Shown: positions 9,801-24,353 of the stretch, piece after piece
How the letters are laid out: the number at the start of each line of letters is the position of its first letter
How positions within the stretch are numbered: the stretch's first letter is position 1
DNA from: Candidatus Accumulibacter similis
GTDB lineage: Bacteria; Pseudomonadota; Gammaproteobacteria; Burkholderiales; Rhodocyclaceae
DNA length: 64,000 nt
Assembly (NCBI GenBank): GCA_013347225.1
Contig: CP054595.1
Coordinates: 1-64,000 of the forward strand
Direction: 5' to 3'
Notes under the pieces: model-generated
Told to the model about the DNA's origin: nothing
Seen by the model: the letters and a program-made list of their open reading frames with translations, nothing else
The model's database searches: none
Made by a program: the position numbers and the translations under genes

Positions 9801-10091
9801 ATGAACACGCCCAGCGTGACTGACGGCATGGTGTCCATGCCGCGCGATGACTTCGAGCAACTGCTCGAGCGCGCCGCCGAGCGCGGGGCCCGACACGCCC
9901 TACACGGCGTGGGGCTCGATGGCGCTGATGCGGCGCACGACATCCGTGAGCTGCGCAGTCTGCTCGATGCCTTCAATGAAGCGAAGAAGACCGCATGGCT
10001 GACGATCGTCCGGATGCTGGTGACCGGACTGGTCATGGCAACGCTCGCTGGGGCGTTCATGAAGCTGAAGGTGTTCGGGGGTGGGCAGTAG
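9801..10091 (+). CDS. DUF6127 family small membrane protein
   Basis: A 96-residue protein. The N-terminus has the DUF6127 pattern (VSMPRDDFEQLLERAAERGARHAL, then GLDGADAAHDIRELRSLL). The C-terminus is a single membrane helix (LVTGLVMATLAGAFMKL) and ends in KVFGGGQ. It is a phage gene usually placed just before the endolysin. A good ribosome site (GGAGG) lies 11 bases upstream. It may take part in lysis, which is inference from position. Confidence 0.8.
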   Translation: MNTPSVTDGMVSMPRDDFEQLLERAAERGARHALHGVGLDGADAAHDIRELRSLLDAFNEAKKTAWLTIVRMLVTGLVMATLAGAFMKLKVFGGGQ

Positions 10092-10118
10092 GAAAGATAC
10101 GCACTCGCCGATCGTTGA

Positions 10119-10421
10119 GGCCCAAGCCGAAGGCTCCCAGGTGCCCAGGTCGCTGCCCTTATGACGGCCCCGAGCGCGATGTTGCCCTACTGCCCGGTAC
10201 TGTTCGCCAAGCCCGAGGGACGACTTGCCGCCATCGTCGGCTTCACGTTCAACCTCGGCGCGGGGCGGCTACAGACGTCGACCATACGACGACGTGTCAA
10301 TCAAATCGATTGAGTGCAGCCCGCAGATGAACTGAAGCACTGGATATATGGCGATGATGGAAAGGTGCTCAGCGGGCTTGTGGCGCAGCGAGCAGCAGAG
10401 GCTCTGGTGGCATTGAGATAG
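10119..10421 (+). pseudogene. degenerate phage lysozyme (GH24-type) remnant
   Basis: One reading frame shows LAAIVGFTFNLGAGRLQTST (10209-10280 region), the core of GH24 phage lysozymes. A TGA stop at 10311-10313 interrupts it. The same frame then continues with ELKHWIYGDDGKVLSGLVAQR and ends at a TAG at 10419-10421, which fits the family C-terminus. An upstream piece (PERDVA) is in another frame, so a frameshift is also present, and the catalytic N-terminus is missing. It sits where the endolysin is expected. It argues that this prophage cannot lyse the host on its own. Confidence 0.65.
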
Positions 10422-10456
10422 CCGATGTCATGTGCGACCGAGCGAAGAACATCTCT

Positions 10457-11263
10457 TCATTGCGGCCACCATTGGCCGTTCTGAAAGACAAACGCGATTC
10501 TTCCGTCATTTCTGGTCGTCAAAACCTGCCTCGTTTCTCCCCGAAATGGCCCGCCCCGAGCCTTGCTGCGATAGTAGGGAACCGTCTTCTGGGTGTCGTA
10601 CATATACCCCTTGTCTGAAATGACGACATAGTACGGATTGCACCCGTAGGTATCGAAGACCTCGGCACAGATCCCGTTCTCGCGGCCGTGGTGCGACGCA
10701 ATCAGGACATGCGTCTCGGATACAACCTTCTGGAAGCCACGCTGACTGAGCAGTGCTTTCCACCCAGACGATTCAAGGTCGCCCGGAAACAGGAAATTGA
10801 TGCCTGCGATCCGAAGATGCACAACCATGCTCAGGTTGTTTTCATCATCAAACTCGGGGTAATCGTTGTAGAATGCCTGACGCTCGACTCCCAAAAACCT
10901 CGGCGGAGTTGCCTCTGTCCCGCCGGTGTAACTTGAAGCCATACCAACCAAGGCCTCGATGCCGCGACCCATGCCGTCCTCGGATTTGAGCTGGCAGATG
11001 GTATATGGTGTTACTGAGCGGTTTCGCCATAGCCACTCGACATCCACGTTCCCCAGCAGATCCGGCAGGCCGCTGACATGGTCTTCGTCATAGTTCGTGA
11101 TCGCCAGCATCTCAAGGCGTGATATGCCTTGATCACGCAGGTACCGCCCGGGCCTCCATCCGGTGTCCCCGTTGTGCCCGCAGTCAATCATCAGGCGGGT
11201 ACCGTTATCGCAGGTGAGCAACGCACAGGCACCGTGCTCGACATCGAATATCTTCAGTTCCAT
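10457..11263 (-). CDS. ComEC-like metallo-beta-lactamase-fold hydrolase
   Basis: A 268-residue MBL-fold protein, last in the eight-gene operon. The metal-binding loop reads TNYDEDH at residues 56-62, the ComEC-like variant in which the first His of HxHxDH is replaced. Further ligands are FPGDLE (D162) and SHHGREN (H191-H192). The fold is complete, with no signal peptide or membrane segment, so it is cytosolic. Related stand-alone proteins are probably phosphodiesterases or nucleases; the substrate is unknown. It lies 22 bases downstream of a second MBL gene. A separate RNase or a nucleotide hydrolase are alternatives. Confidence 0.75.
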   Translation of the reverse strand: MELKIFDVEHGACALLTCDNGTRLMIDCGHNGDTGWRPGRYLRDQGISRLEMLAITNYDEDHVSGLPDLLGNVDVEWLWRNRSVTPYTICQLKSEDGMGRGIEALVGMASSYTGGTEATPPRFLGVERQAFYNDYPEFDDENNLSMVVHLRIAGINFLFPGDLESSGWKALLSQRGFQKVVSETHVLIASHHGRENGICAEVFDTYGCNPYYVVISDKGYMYDTQKTVPYYRSKARGGPFRGETRQVLTTRNDGRIAFVFQNGQWWPQ

Positions 11264-11285
11264 GTCGCTCCCTCAGAGACTCTTC

Positions 11286-12242
11286 CTACCGAAGCCCTTT
11301 GAAACCCGGCCGATACAGATTGCGCAGCGTGTCGGCATTCATCGAAAGCCAGTGGCTCTTTCGTGTCACGAAATCGAGCTCTCTGGAGACCTTCGTCGAA
11401 TTGGCGATCAGATTTGTCGCTCGGAACTTCTGCGTGTGTGGTGGCAGCGATCGAATAATCACGTCGCCCGTTTTCGTTGTCATGATCGGGATGCTCAGAT
11501 CAAAGAGTCTCTGGCAAACCTCCGGCTTTGGGTGTTCGAACTGATTGTCAAACTGGCTCCCGCAGACAGCTATCTTCGGCTGGACGGACTCGAAGAACGT
11601 CTTTGAATTGGTCGGGCAGTCAGCTCCATGATGTGCAAGCAGCAGAACATCGACTTCGCGCTTGAAAACCTTGCAGCGACGTAGGTATGCCCCGATGTTC
11701 GTGTCCTCCACATCACCTAGGCTGGCGACGTTGAAGCAGCCCTGGCGAAACAACTTGACGGTCGAATTGTTGTTTGAATCACCATCCAGCAAGACGCGTG
11801 GGTGGTACACCACGTCTCGGTACGCCAGATCTTCGGCATTCTTCAGGCCCCTGATGTACTCAGGGTCGACGGCAATGCACTTGACAGTGCGCCCCTTGTT
11901 CGCATTCGTCGCCCGGTAATTCTGAATAACCTTGAGGCAGTCCTTCGCAGTGTCGCTGTGTGGCGGATATCCCGGGTACTCGATTGTCGCTGGCTTATAG
12001 CGCGAGAGTATTTTTTCAAGGTCAATCAGTGCGCAATGATCTTGATCCCAACCGGTGATGTGAAGCACGTCGACGGTGCTTTTCCCGCACTCTGCAAGCT
12101 CGCGGTCCAAGTTTGGGCGATTCAGGTCGGTCAACCTTGCTTCAAGCAAGGTGAAGGTGCCATCGACGAAAAGAGAAAAGGAAGCGCCGGCCGTGCCAAG
12201 CTGATAGGCGCGGAACCTGGTAATGATAGAACGGGCTGTCAC
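11286..12242 (-). CDS. second ComEC-like MBL-fold protein
   Basis: A 318-residue protein with the same type of site: TGWDQDH at residues 63-69, a GDVED turn (D177) and LAHHGAD (H204-H205). Like its neighbour it lacks the first His and keeps the Asp-x-Asp-His core. The sequences differ strongly, so this is not a recent duplication. Its start overlaps the stop of the membrane-protein gene by four bases, implying coupled translation. It may act together with that membrane protein. The reaction is not known. Confidence 0.75.
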   Translation of the reverse strand: MTARSIITRFRAYQLGTAGASFSLFVDGTFTLLEARLTDLNRPNLDRELAECGKSTVDVLHITGWDQDHCALIDLEKILSRYKPATIEYPGYPPHSDTAKDCLKVIQNYRATNANKGRTVKCIAVDPEYIRGLKNAEDLAYRDVVYHPRVLLDGDSNNNSTVKLFRQGCFNVASLGDVEDTNIGAYLRRCKVFKREVDVLLLAHHGADCPTNSKTFFESVQPKIAVCGSQFDNQFEHPKPEVCQRLFDLSIPIMTTKTGDVIIRSLPPHTQKFRATNLIANSTKVSRELDFVTRKSHWLSMNADTLRNLYRPGFKGLR

Positions 12243-12907
12243 GTCTTCTTCCCTCCATCATCGTTCGCCTCCAGTGCCAAGACGTTTTGAACAAGTCGTA
12301 TACCCGCATTTCGAGCTGATATGGCGAGCCACAGAAATTGCACCGCTAAGCCGCCTGCAACCGTTGCTTGCAGGCCAGCTGGCGCCCCCGCCAACACGGA
12401 TGCTATCCAAGCAATCGCTAGGATCAGAAGAGTCAGACTGGATGAATCTCGAAAGAGGAGAAATCGCTTGTGCGAGTCGCTGACGATGACATTTGCCTGG
12501 TACTTCTGGAACAGTTTGTACCAGCAACTATTCTGGTCCCTTGGACTTTGTGGGAACTCTCCAACTCTTTTCTTCAACGCCGCAATATCGATACGGGGGT
12601 CGGCTTCTGCGTGCTCGCTAAACGCACGATGACCAGGCAGCGCATCTTTGGCGCGCCAGAAGACGATTGACGCCTTGGTATTAGATGGCAGTAGGTCATT
12701 CAGGAATACCGCGACCAGTGGGCCGGCGGCGGCACAGAGCAGCGCTCGAACGAACGCCGATTGCGCAAGCTCCGAAAGCGATGCTTGGGTGAACGTGAAA
12801 CCCGTCAACACCAAGACGATTACGACGATATCGGCACTTACCAGCCGCCAAATGGCCTTGCTGTTCTCAGCTTTCAGCGACGAAGAAGCCGCAGTCTTAT
12901 TTGTCAT
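12239..12907 (-). CDS. predicted four-helix membrane protein
   Basis: A 222-residue protein with four hydrophobic segments: about 22-40 (VSADIVVIVLVLTGFTF), 53-72, 155-174 and 178-198. A soluble middle of about 75 residues separates the two hairpins. I recognise no named family. The 2+2 layout resembles small membrane effectors found in bacterial defence loci. The gene is 21 bases after the DUF499 gene and overlaps the next MBL gene. It may act as a membrane-damaging effector or an anchor; both are inference. Confidence 0.7.
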   Translation of the reverse strand: MTNKTAASSSLKAENSKAIWRLVSADIVVIVLVLTGFTFTQASLSELAQSAFVRALLCAAAGPLVAVFLNDLLPSNTKASIVFWRAKDALPGHRAFSEHAEADPRIDIAALKKRVGEFPQSPRDQNSCWYKLFQKYQANVIVSDSHKRFLLFRDSSSLTLLILAIAWIASVLAGAPAGLQATVAGGLAVQFLWLAISARNAGIRLVQNVLALEANDDGGKKT

Positions 12908-12928
12908 CTATCCCTCCCGATTCACACT

Positions 12929-15775
<2,847 letters not shown>

Positions 15776-15788
15776 TGTTCTTCCCCGA

Positions 15789-18572
15789 TCAGATGTCCAG
15801 GTTCTTCTGTGAGCCAACGTGCCCCGCCTCATGCGAGGCGCGTTCAATCTCGTACCACGCTGCAATCAACTCGTTGTAGGCGCGCGCTTCTTCAGCCCAA
15901 CCTTGACGCTCACACGTCGTGTACATCCGGTAAGCGAGTTGACGAATAGGTTCGGCCCGAGCCGGCATCCGGGCGAGCAGCGCTCCTGCAGCAGCTTCGC
16001 CGCTCTGCTGAAGTGCGCGAATAAGCTGATGGGCAGCCTCCCAAATTGGAGTTCTGTTGTCGCCCTCAGGCGACCACTCCTCTGGATACTCGCTAACCTT
16101 CAAGAGTCGCACTCGCCCAGAACCGGATTCAATGACTCCGGCCTCTTTGATTGCGTCTACAGATGTGCCCTTTGCGCGTGCGAGAACATCGGCGTTTCCA
16201 AACTGCCCAGTCGCCCAGCCATATTCAGAAAACCACTGGACGCAAAACCTCGTGTCCGCATCCATGTCGCCTTCGGCATCCGAAAAATACTCATCGAGGG
16301 CTTTGTTGATCAGAGAGAGGGCGGTGTGAACCGACATTTCACCTCCATCCGCCTCAAGTACAGCCTTGTACCGAGAGAAGACGGCCATTCCTGGACCGAT
16401 GGCCGCCTGCGCAAGATCAACAGGCGCAATCGGACTAGAACCAACAACCCCACCGATCATGGCCTCGATAGTCTCTGGAATTTCATCCTTCAATGCGCGA
16501 ACAAAATCGCGGCGCGAGACCGTCTCGGCATCCTTTGCGCGCCGCCTGCATACCAGCACAATGCTGGAAGCCAGCGCGTTTGAATCCCGAGCGCGACTAC
16601 GAGCGCCGCGCTCAGTTCGAATTGGCCAAGTGCCCGTTATCTGGAAACCAGACGCGATTACGGCGCCTAGGAATGCTTCCCAACCCCGAGATGCCGAAGA
16701 GATATCATTTGTCTCCGACTGCTTGAAAGCGTAGTAAATAGTGACTGGAAAGTAAGGCGATGACTCCGCGGCAATCTTCGAGAAGACCTCTGTCATTCCC
16801 GACATAAAGTATTCGTTGGCCCCATCGCCCCAGCGCTGTACATCCGCCACAAGCTCGTCCTGCTTGGGCGTCTGAATCGAGCCGAAGAGGTCTGGTTGAA
16901 CATCTCTCAGTGCGCGACGCAACCAGATATAGAAGTAATCCGAAATATCGGCGTATGGAACATTGTCGTAGTAAGGCGGGTCCGTTGACACAACCTTGTC
17001 TTGGAAGAACGCGCGGCGCGCATCTTCATGTGCGACTGTTCCTTCTGGGAGGTTGGGGTAGGTTCTGTCGATAACCTTCGCCAACCAATCGATACTCTTC
17101 GTCCACGAGCAGTGGAAGTTGGAGAACGGGTTTGCCTCTGGGTAGTCCCACGTCATCGGCATGACGTGTGTGGCGAACACGTGACCCACCGTGCCCCTGG
17201 GCATCCATGTTGTTAGGGTGCTCCAGTAGTCCGCGCACTTACTAATCGTCATTCCAAGATAGGTCAGGATCGCCCGTGCGTATTCGTCGCTGGCGCCCAG
17301 CTCCGACAGCTGGCCCCTTACAACGCCAAGCGCGCCGCACAACGCATCCAGTGCGGCTAGCTGCCGCTGCGTGTAGATGTCCCCGAATGTCTCCATGCCG
17401 TATCGGGGCGGGCCCATATACTGAGGATGGACAGAGAGCCGCTCGGTTGGGCGCCAGGAGTGAATGTAAGAAAGCGCGATCTTCTCGTGATCAGCGGTCG
17501 GGCTTAGATAATGCCGAACTCCGTTCTTCTCCGCGACGAGAGCCAGGAGTCGCGCGCCCATCTTGCCCTCCTTGCCGGCGTTCTTGATGTGATCAAGTGC
17601 AATGGGGCTACCGGTTAGAAGGCACTTAAACTGGGCACGACCGTACTTGGTGCTGGTCATTGCGCCCTTCGGCATCTTCTGACCGTCATGCACCTCAAAG
17701 GTGTATTTATTGCCGGCAATGATGGGTTCCACCCATGCCTCGCGTCCCGGTACGTCTGATACCGTGAAGCTGCTAACCAGTGGAACCTGGGCACCAGCAG
17801 CCGCGGGGTTAGGGCTCGGAACCGTGCGAGCCCATATCCATGCCAGTACCTCGGCTTGACCGCCGCCCTTGTTCTTTGGAAGCGCAACCTGCGGAAAGAT
17901 CGCTCGCACACGCTCGAACGCGATGTCCTTCATGACCTCGCCAAAGCGCCGAATGTCCTCCGCCAAGCCAGCAGCACCACGCCATTCGTCTAGGCGATCA
18001 CTTCTGGGTGATGCTTTGGCGATCGGTCCGATCGGCGGCTGCCCAATGAACTTGCTAGGTATCTCAATGAGCGATTTGCCAATCAATACTGCGACAGGGT
18101 TCAGGTCAGAACTGAATGTCCGAAGCCCAAGGCGCTGCGCCTCAAGGGGCAGGAAACCGCGACCGTTAAACGGATCAATGAACTGCAGGGGCGTGTCAAC
18201 GGGCAGATCATTCTGTTCGCACGTTTCACGCCAGCTCTTCAGAATCTCTCGCCGGGCTTCCTCGATGACGCTCTCATTGCTGGAGTTGTCCCATTTGACA
18301 AGCCTCCGGATGATGTCGAACAGGCGATCTCGCTCGCGGTCCGCATCTGCCTTGGTTTGACCCTTGAACCAGCCGCGTTCGCCGCCAGGATCGTTGACAA
18401 GCTGTGCAAACAGAACCGCCCTTGCGGCGGCCAAGGACCGAGATGCCCACCAGGGATGAATGGTCGAAGGGTGTCCATGACGAACGGACTTTTCTTTGCC
18501 AGATTCGTCGTTGATATCGTCGAGCGGCAGCGCGACCTCGATGAGTTTCTTGGGGGCCTTGATGGTCGCCAT
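15789..18572 (-). CDS. DUF1156-containing adenine-specific DNA methylase
   Basis: A 927-residue methyltransferase. The N-terminal DUF1156 region has [20 protein letters not shown] (about 28-46). An AdoMet-binding segment follows at 133-149 ([17 protein letters not shown]). The catalytic DPPY motif is at 531-534, in [19 protein letters not shown]. These fit COG1743 N6-adenine methylases, the group that includes PglXI of type 3 BREX. Its product probably marks self DNA. It lies between the helicase and the DUF499 ATPase with 13-base gaps. All key motifs are present. GC content appears slightly lower than in its neighbours, which may reflect transfer. Confidence 0.88.
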   Translation of the reverse strand: MATIKAPKKLIEVALPLDDINDESGKEKSVRHGHPSTIHPWWASRSLAAARAVLFAQLVNDPGGERGWFKGQTKADADRERDRLFDIIRRLVKWDNSSNESVIEEARREILKSWRETCEQNDLPVDTPLQFIDPFNGRGFLPLEAQRLGLRTFSSDLNPVAVLIGKSLIEIPSKFIGQPPIGPIAKASPRSDRLDEWRGAAGLAEDIRRFGEVMKDIAFERVRAIFPQVALPKNKGGGQAEVLAWIWARTVPSPNPAAAGAQVPLVSSFTVSDVPGREAWVEPIIAGNKYTFEVHDGQKMPKGAMTSTKYGRAQFKCLLTGSPIALDHIKNAGKEGKMGARLLALVAEKNGVRHYLSPTADHEKIALSYIHSWRPTERLSVHPQYMGPPRYGMETFGDIYTQRQLAALDALCGALGVVRGQLSELGASDEYARAILTYLGMTISKCADYWSTLTTWMPRGTVGHVFATHVMPMTWDYPEANPFSNFHCSWTKSIDWLAKVIDRTYPNLPEGTVAHEDARRAFFQDKVVSTDPPYYDNVPYADISDYFYIWLRRALRDVQPDLFGSIQTPKQDELVADVQRWGDGANEYFMSGMTEVFSKIAAESSPYFPVTIYYAFKQSETNDISSASRGWEAFLGAVIASGFQITGTWPIRTERGARSRARDSNALASSIVLVCRRRAKDAETVSRRDFVRALKDEIPETIEAMIGGVVGSSPIAPVDLAQAAIGPGMAVFSRYKAVLEADGGEMSVHTALSLINKALDEYFSDAEGDMDADTRFCVQWFSEYGWATGQFGNADVLARAKGTSVDAIKEAGVIESGSGRVRLLKVSEYPEEWSPEGDNRTPIWEAAHQLIRALQQSGEAAAGALLARMPARAEPIRQLAYRMYTTCERQGWAEEARAYNELIAAWYEIERASHEAGHVGSQKNLDI

Positions 18573-18585
18573 GTGTTCTTGTTCC

Positions 18586-22113
<3,528 letters not shown>

Positions 22114-22147
22114 GGTGCTGCCCCTTGTTCCTATGGCTGGCCCGCCC

Positions 22148-22354
22148 TCAGGGCTTGCGCCGGTTGTAGGGCGACTGATTGGTCGGTTTCAGGGAGATGT
22201 TCTCGGTGCTCGCTTTTTGCGCAATAGCATCGGGCGTGCGCTGCATCTTCAAGCCGATGACGCGTGTTGGAGTGTTCCCTTGCGCCAAGTGTTTGAGTTG
22301 GGAGACCTCTCCCGGCGTCCAATGCTTGCCGTGGTTTGCAGGAGGCTTAATCAT
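22148..22354 (-). CDS. small SANT/Myb-like protein (68 aa)
   Basis: A 68-residue basic protein of a widespread small family: [25 protein letters not shown], then [11 protein letters not shown] and a conserved end [15 protein letters not shown]. The helical spacing looks like a SANT/Myb-type DNA-binding unit. It sits between the WYL regulator (63 bases away) and the helicase (34 bases). It could be an accessory DNA-binding or regulatory subunit. No experiment on such a protein is known to me. Confidence 0.7.
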   Translation of the reverse strand: MIKPPANHGKHWTPGEVSQLKHLAQGNTPTRVIGLKMQRTPDAIAQKASTENISLKPTNQSPYNRRKP

Positions 22355-22417
22355 GGTGGAGTTCCTTTCGGTCTAGCAAGAAATCAACGTTGAATCTGTT
22401 CGGTTTGGGATTCTCCA

Positions 22418-23314
22418 TTACCACCCCTCGGCCTGAGACCCGTAACCCGGGGCGAGGATGAGATTGGTAATTCCGTAGAGAGCCTGCCGGTTGCGCAACC
22501 AGAGTTGGTGTTCAGCGCCCTTTAGGCTGTGGTCATTCGTGCAGTCCACATTCCAGCGACGGAGCAGGTAACCCGCCATCGCAGCACGCACGCGCACCTT
22601 GACAACCCCGTTCTCCATCCCGTACTCAGCTTCGATGGTGTCTGGGTGTTGCACGTTGGCGGGGTGTGGTACCAGGTCCAACTCGGCGACTCTGTTCCAC
22701 TGGATGTCTTGAGCGGCCGTTTCGTGGTCTTCAACCGAGCCGGCGGTCAGCCTGGCATCTGCGATGCGCCCCAAGACGAAGTCACGAAACTCGCCGCTGC
22801 GGCGGTCGAATGCCCTGGCGTGCCAGCGCTGGCCGCTGTCTGCCAGGGCGAAGGGCACGATCTCCCTTGTGGTATGGCCACTCGACAGAGCGCGATAGGA
22901 AATCTCGACTGCGGACTTCCGATGGATGGCGCGGGTCAGCGCGGAAAGTACTTCCAGATCGATCTTGGTGGCCAGTGACGAGCCTTCGCAGGCTACCAGA
23001 GACTTTAATCGCAGTGGTTCGCCGTCCCCGAAGCCCTGAGACACCCACGTGAGTACCCGCTCAGCCGAGAAGTCGAATACGGCCCGAAACCAAGCGGCGC
23101 GAACATACACTTTGCCTTTCCTATCGTAGTCGATGTTGCGCGGGGCAAGCTCCTTGTACTGACCGATGTCCCGGGTGGCCGCCGCAGCTTGGATGCCGAA
23201 TCGCGTCACCAGGTCTTGGCGGCGGATCTCCCCGATGAACCGCAGGCGCAACTCAATGAACGCGAGCCGGTCGCGCTGCGGTTGAGTCATCTCTGCGATG
23301 TGGACAATGGACAT
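22418..23314 (-). CDS. WYL-domain transcription regulator (BrxR/CapW-like)
   Basis: A 298-residue protein. The N-terminus is a winged-helix unit (RLAFIELRLRFIGEIRRQDLVTRFG). A WYL domain covers about 130-210, with SAVEISYRAL, then RWHARAFDRRSGEFRDFVLGRI, the core signature of this group. A C-terminal dimer region follows. Members such as BrxR and CapW repress BREX and CBASS operons and are thought to sense a nucleic-acid or nucleotide ligand. It is the first gene of the operon. An internal ATG eight codons downstream (23290) is an alternative start. The ligand is not known. Confidence 0.82.
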   Translation of the reverse strand: MSIVHIAEMTQPQRDRLAFIELRLRFIGEIRRQDLVTRFGIQAAAATRDIGQYKELAPRNIDYDRKGKVYVRAAWFRAVFDFSAERVLTWVSQGFGDGEPLRLKSLVACEGSSLATKIDLEVLSALTRAIHRKSAVEISYRALSSGHTTREIVPFALADSGQRWHARAFDRRSGEFRDFVLGRIADARLTAGSVEDHETAAQDIQWNRVAELDLVPHPANVQHPDTIEAEYGMENGVVKVRVRAAMAGYLLRRWNVDCTNDHSLKGAEHQLWLRNRQALYGITNLILAPGYGSQAEGW

Positions 23315-23346
23315 GGCTCTGACGGCTTTCTCGTATTGTTTCGCGC

Positions 23347-23375
23347 AGTTTATGCTACCTAAAACAAGTCGTCAA
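23347..23375 (-). promoter_or_regulatory. candidate promoter of the defence-like operon
   Basis: On the minus strand TTGACG (23370-23375) and TAAACT (23347-23352) are separated by 17 bases, close to a sigma-70 promoter. They lie 33-61 bases before the regulator start. The -10 region overlaps an imperfect palindrome with GTTT and AAAC arms (23348-23365), a possible site for the WYL regulator. Both are read by eye. Confidence 0.45.
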
Positions 23376-23686
23376 CAAGCGTATATTGCGGCCTTGGCCA
23401 TTTCATTTTGATGAGTATCATACTGGCGCCGATGGGCTGCGGCACCGTTCCACAGGCGCCAGCGGGGGGCCGCCATACGAAGCGTCGAACACTTCACTAC
23501 CTGGGATGGCGCAGCCACCATGCCGCGTGGCCTCTGTACGCCCACGTTTGATGGGCCAAGGTTTTCATGGTGGATGCGGGAGCAGGAACGTTGCTGCAAC
23601 CGTAACCGGTAACCAGCCGGCGTTCTTCCCCGCGCTGTTCGTCCTGACGAGAATGCCTTCCTGGCACCACGGAATGGAGAGCAGGC

Positions 23687-23992
23687 ATGGAGACGACGAC
23701 CAAGAGGTTGCGGGTGAAGCGTGGCGCGGAGCAGTGGCGGGTCTTGCTGTCGCGCTTTGACGGAAGCGGCTTGAGCGTCGCTGAATTCTGCGCGCGGGAA
23801 GGAATCAGCGACACCAGCTTCCATCGCTGGCGAAGCCGGCTGCGGGCCGGCGGCAGCGGCAAGCCCGACCAGGCGGCGCCGGGCGCCTTCCTTGACGCCG
23901 GCGTGCTGCGCCGCGAGCACCCGTCGGCTGCGCGTCTTGAACTGACCCTCGACCTCGGCGGAGGTCTGCAGCTGTCCCTTGTTCGCGGCTGA
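23687..23992 (+). CDS. tnpA: IS66 TnpA-type accessory protein
   Basis: A 101-residue basic protein, the first gene of IS66 elements. It contains a helix-turn-helix segment (GSGLSVAEFCAREGISDTSF, then HRWRSRL) that should bind the element ends. The stop overlaps the ATG of tnpB (TGATG). Its counterpart in copy B at 30057-30362 differs by only a few residues (for example LGGGLQL versus LGQGLQL). Confidence 0.9.
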   Translation: METTTKRLRVKRGAEQWRVLLSRFDGSGLSVAEFCAREGISDTSFHRWRSRLRAGGSGKPDQAAPGAFLDAGVLRREHPSAARLELTLDLGGGLQLSLVRG

Positions 23993-24351
23993 TGTTCTTC
24001 CCGGAAGCGCGAATTCGCGTGCAGGTCTATGGTTGCCCGGTCGATCTGCGTCAATCCTTCGACGGGCTGATTGCGCTGACGCGCCACGCGCTGCGCGAGG
24101 ACCCCGTGAGCGGACAACTCTTCGTCTTCTTCAACCGGCGCTCGACGCTGGTCAAGGTGCTCTACTGGGACCGCAGCGGTTTCTGCGTCTGGGCCAAGCG
24201 TCTCGAGGCTGGCCGTTTCATTGCCGACTGGTCCAAGGCGAGCACGCGTGAAACCGACTGGACCGGGTTGAAACTCCTCCTCGAAGGCATCGAGCCGGGG
24301 CGCATCCGGAAGCGCTACCGCGCTCCAGAGCTTCATGAAAACCGCTTGTAA
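23992..24351 (+). CDS. tnpB: IS66 TnpB-type accessory protein
   Basis: A 119-residue protein with the strongly conserved IS66 Orf2 pattern: VQVYGCPVDLRQSFDGL, then SGQLFVFFNRRSTLVKVLYW and DRSGFCVWAKRLEAGRF. It is required for IS66 transposition in studied members, though its chemistry is unclear. Overlap with tnpA and a gap of two bases to tnpC imply one transcript. Confidence 0.93.
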   Translation: MFFPEARIRVQVYGCPVDLRQSFDGLIALTRHALREDPVSGQLFVFFNRRSTLVKVLYWDRSGFCVWAKRLEAGRFIADWSKASTRETDWTGLKLLLEGIEPGRIRKRYRAPELHENRL

Positions 24352-24353
24352 AC

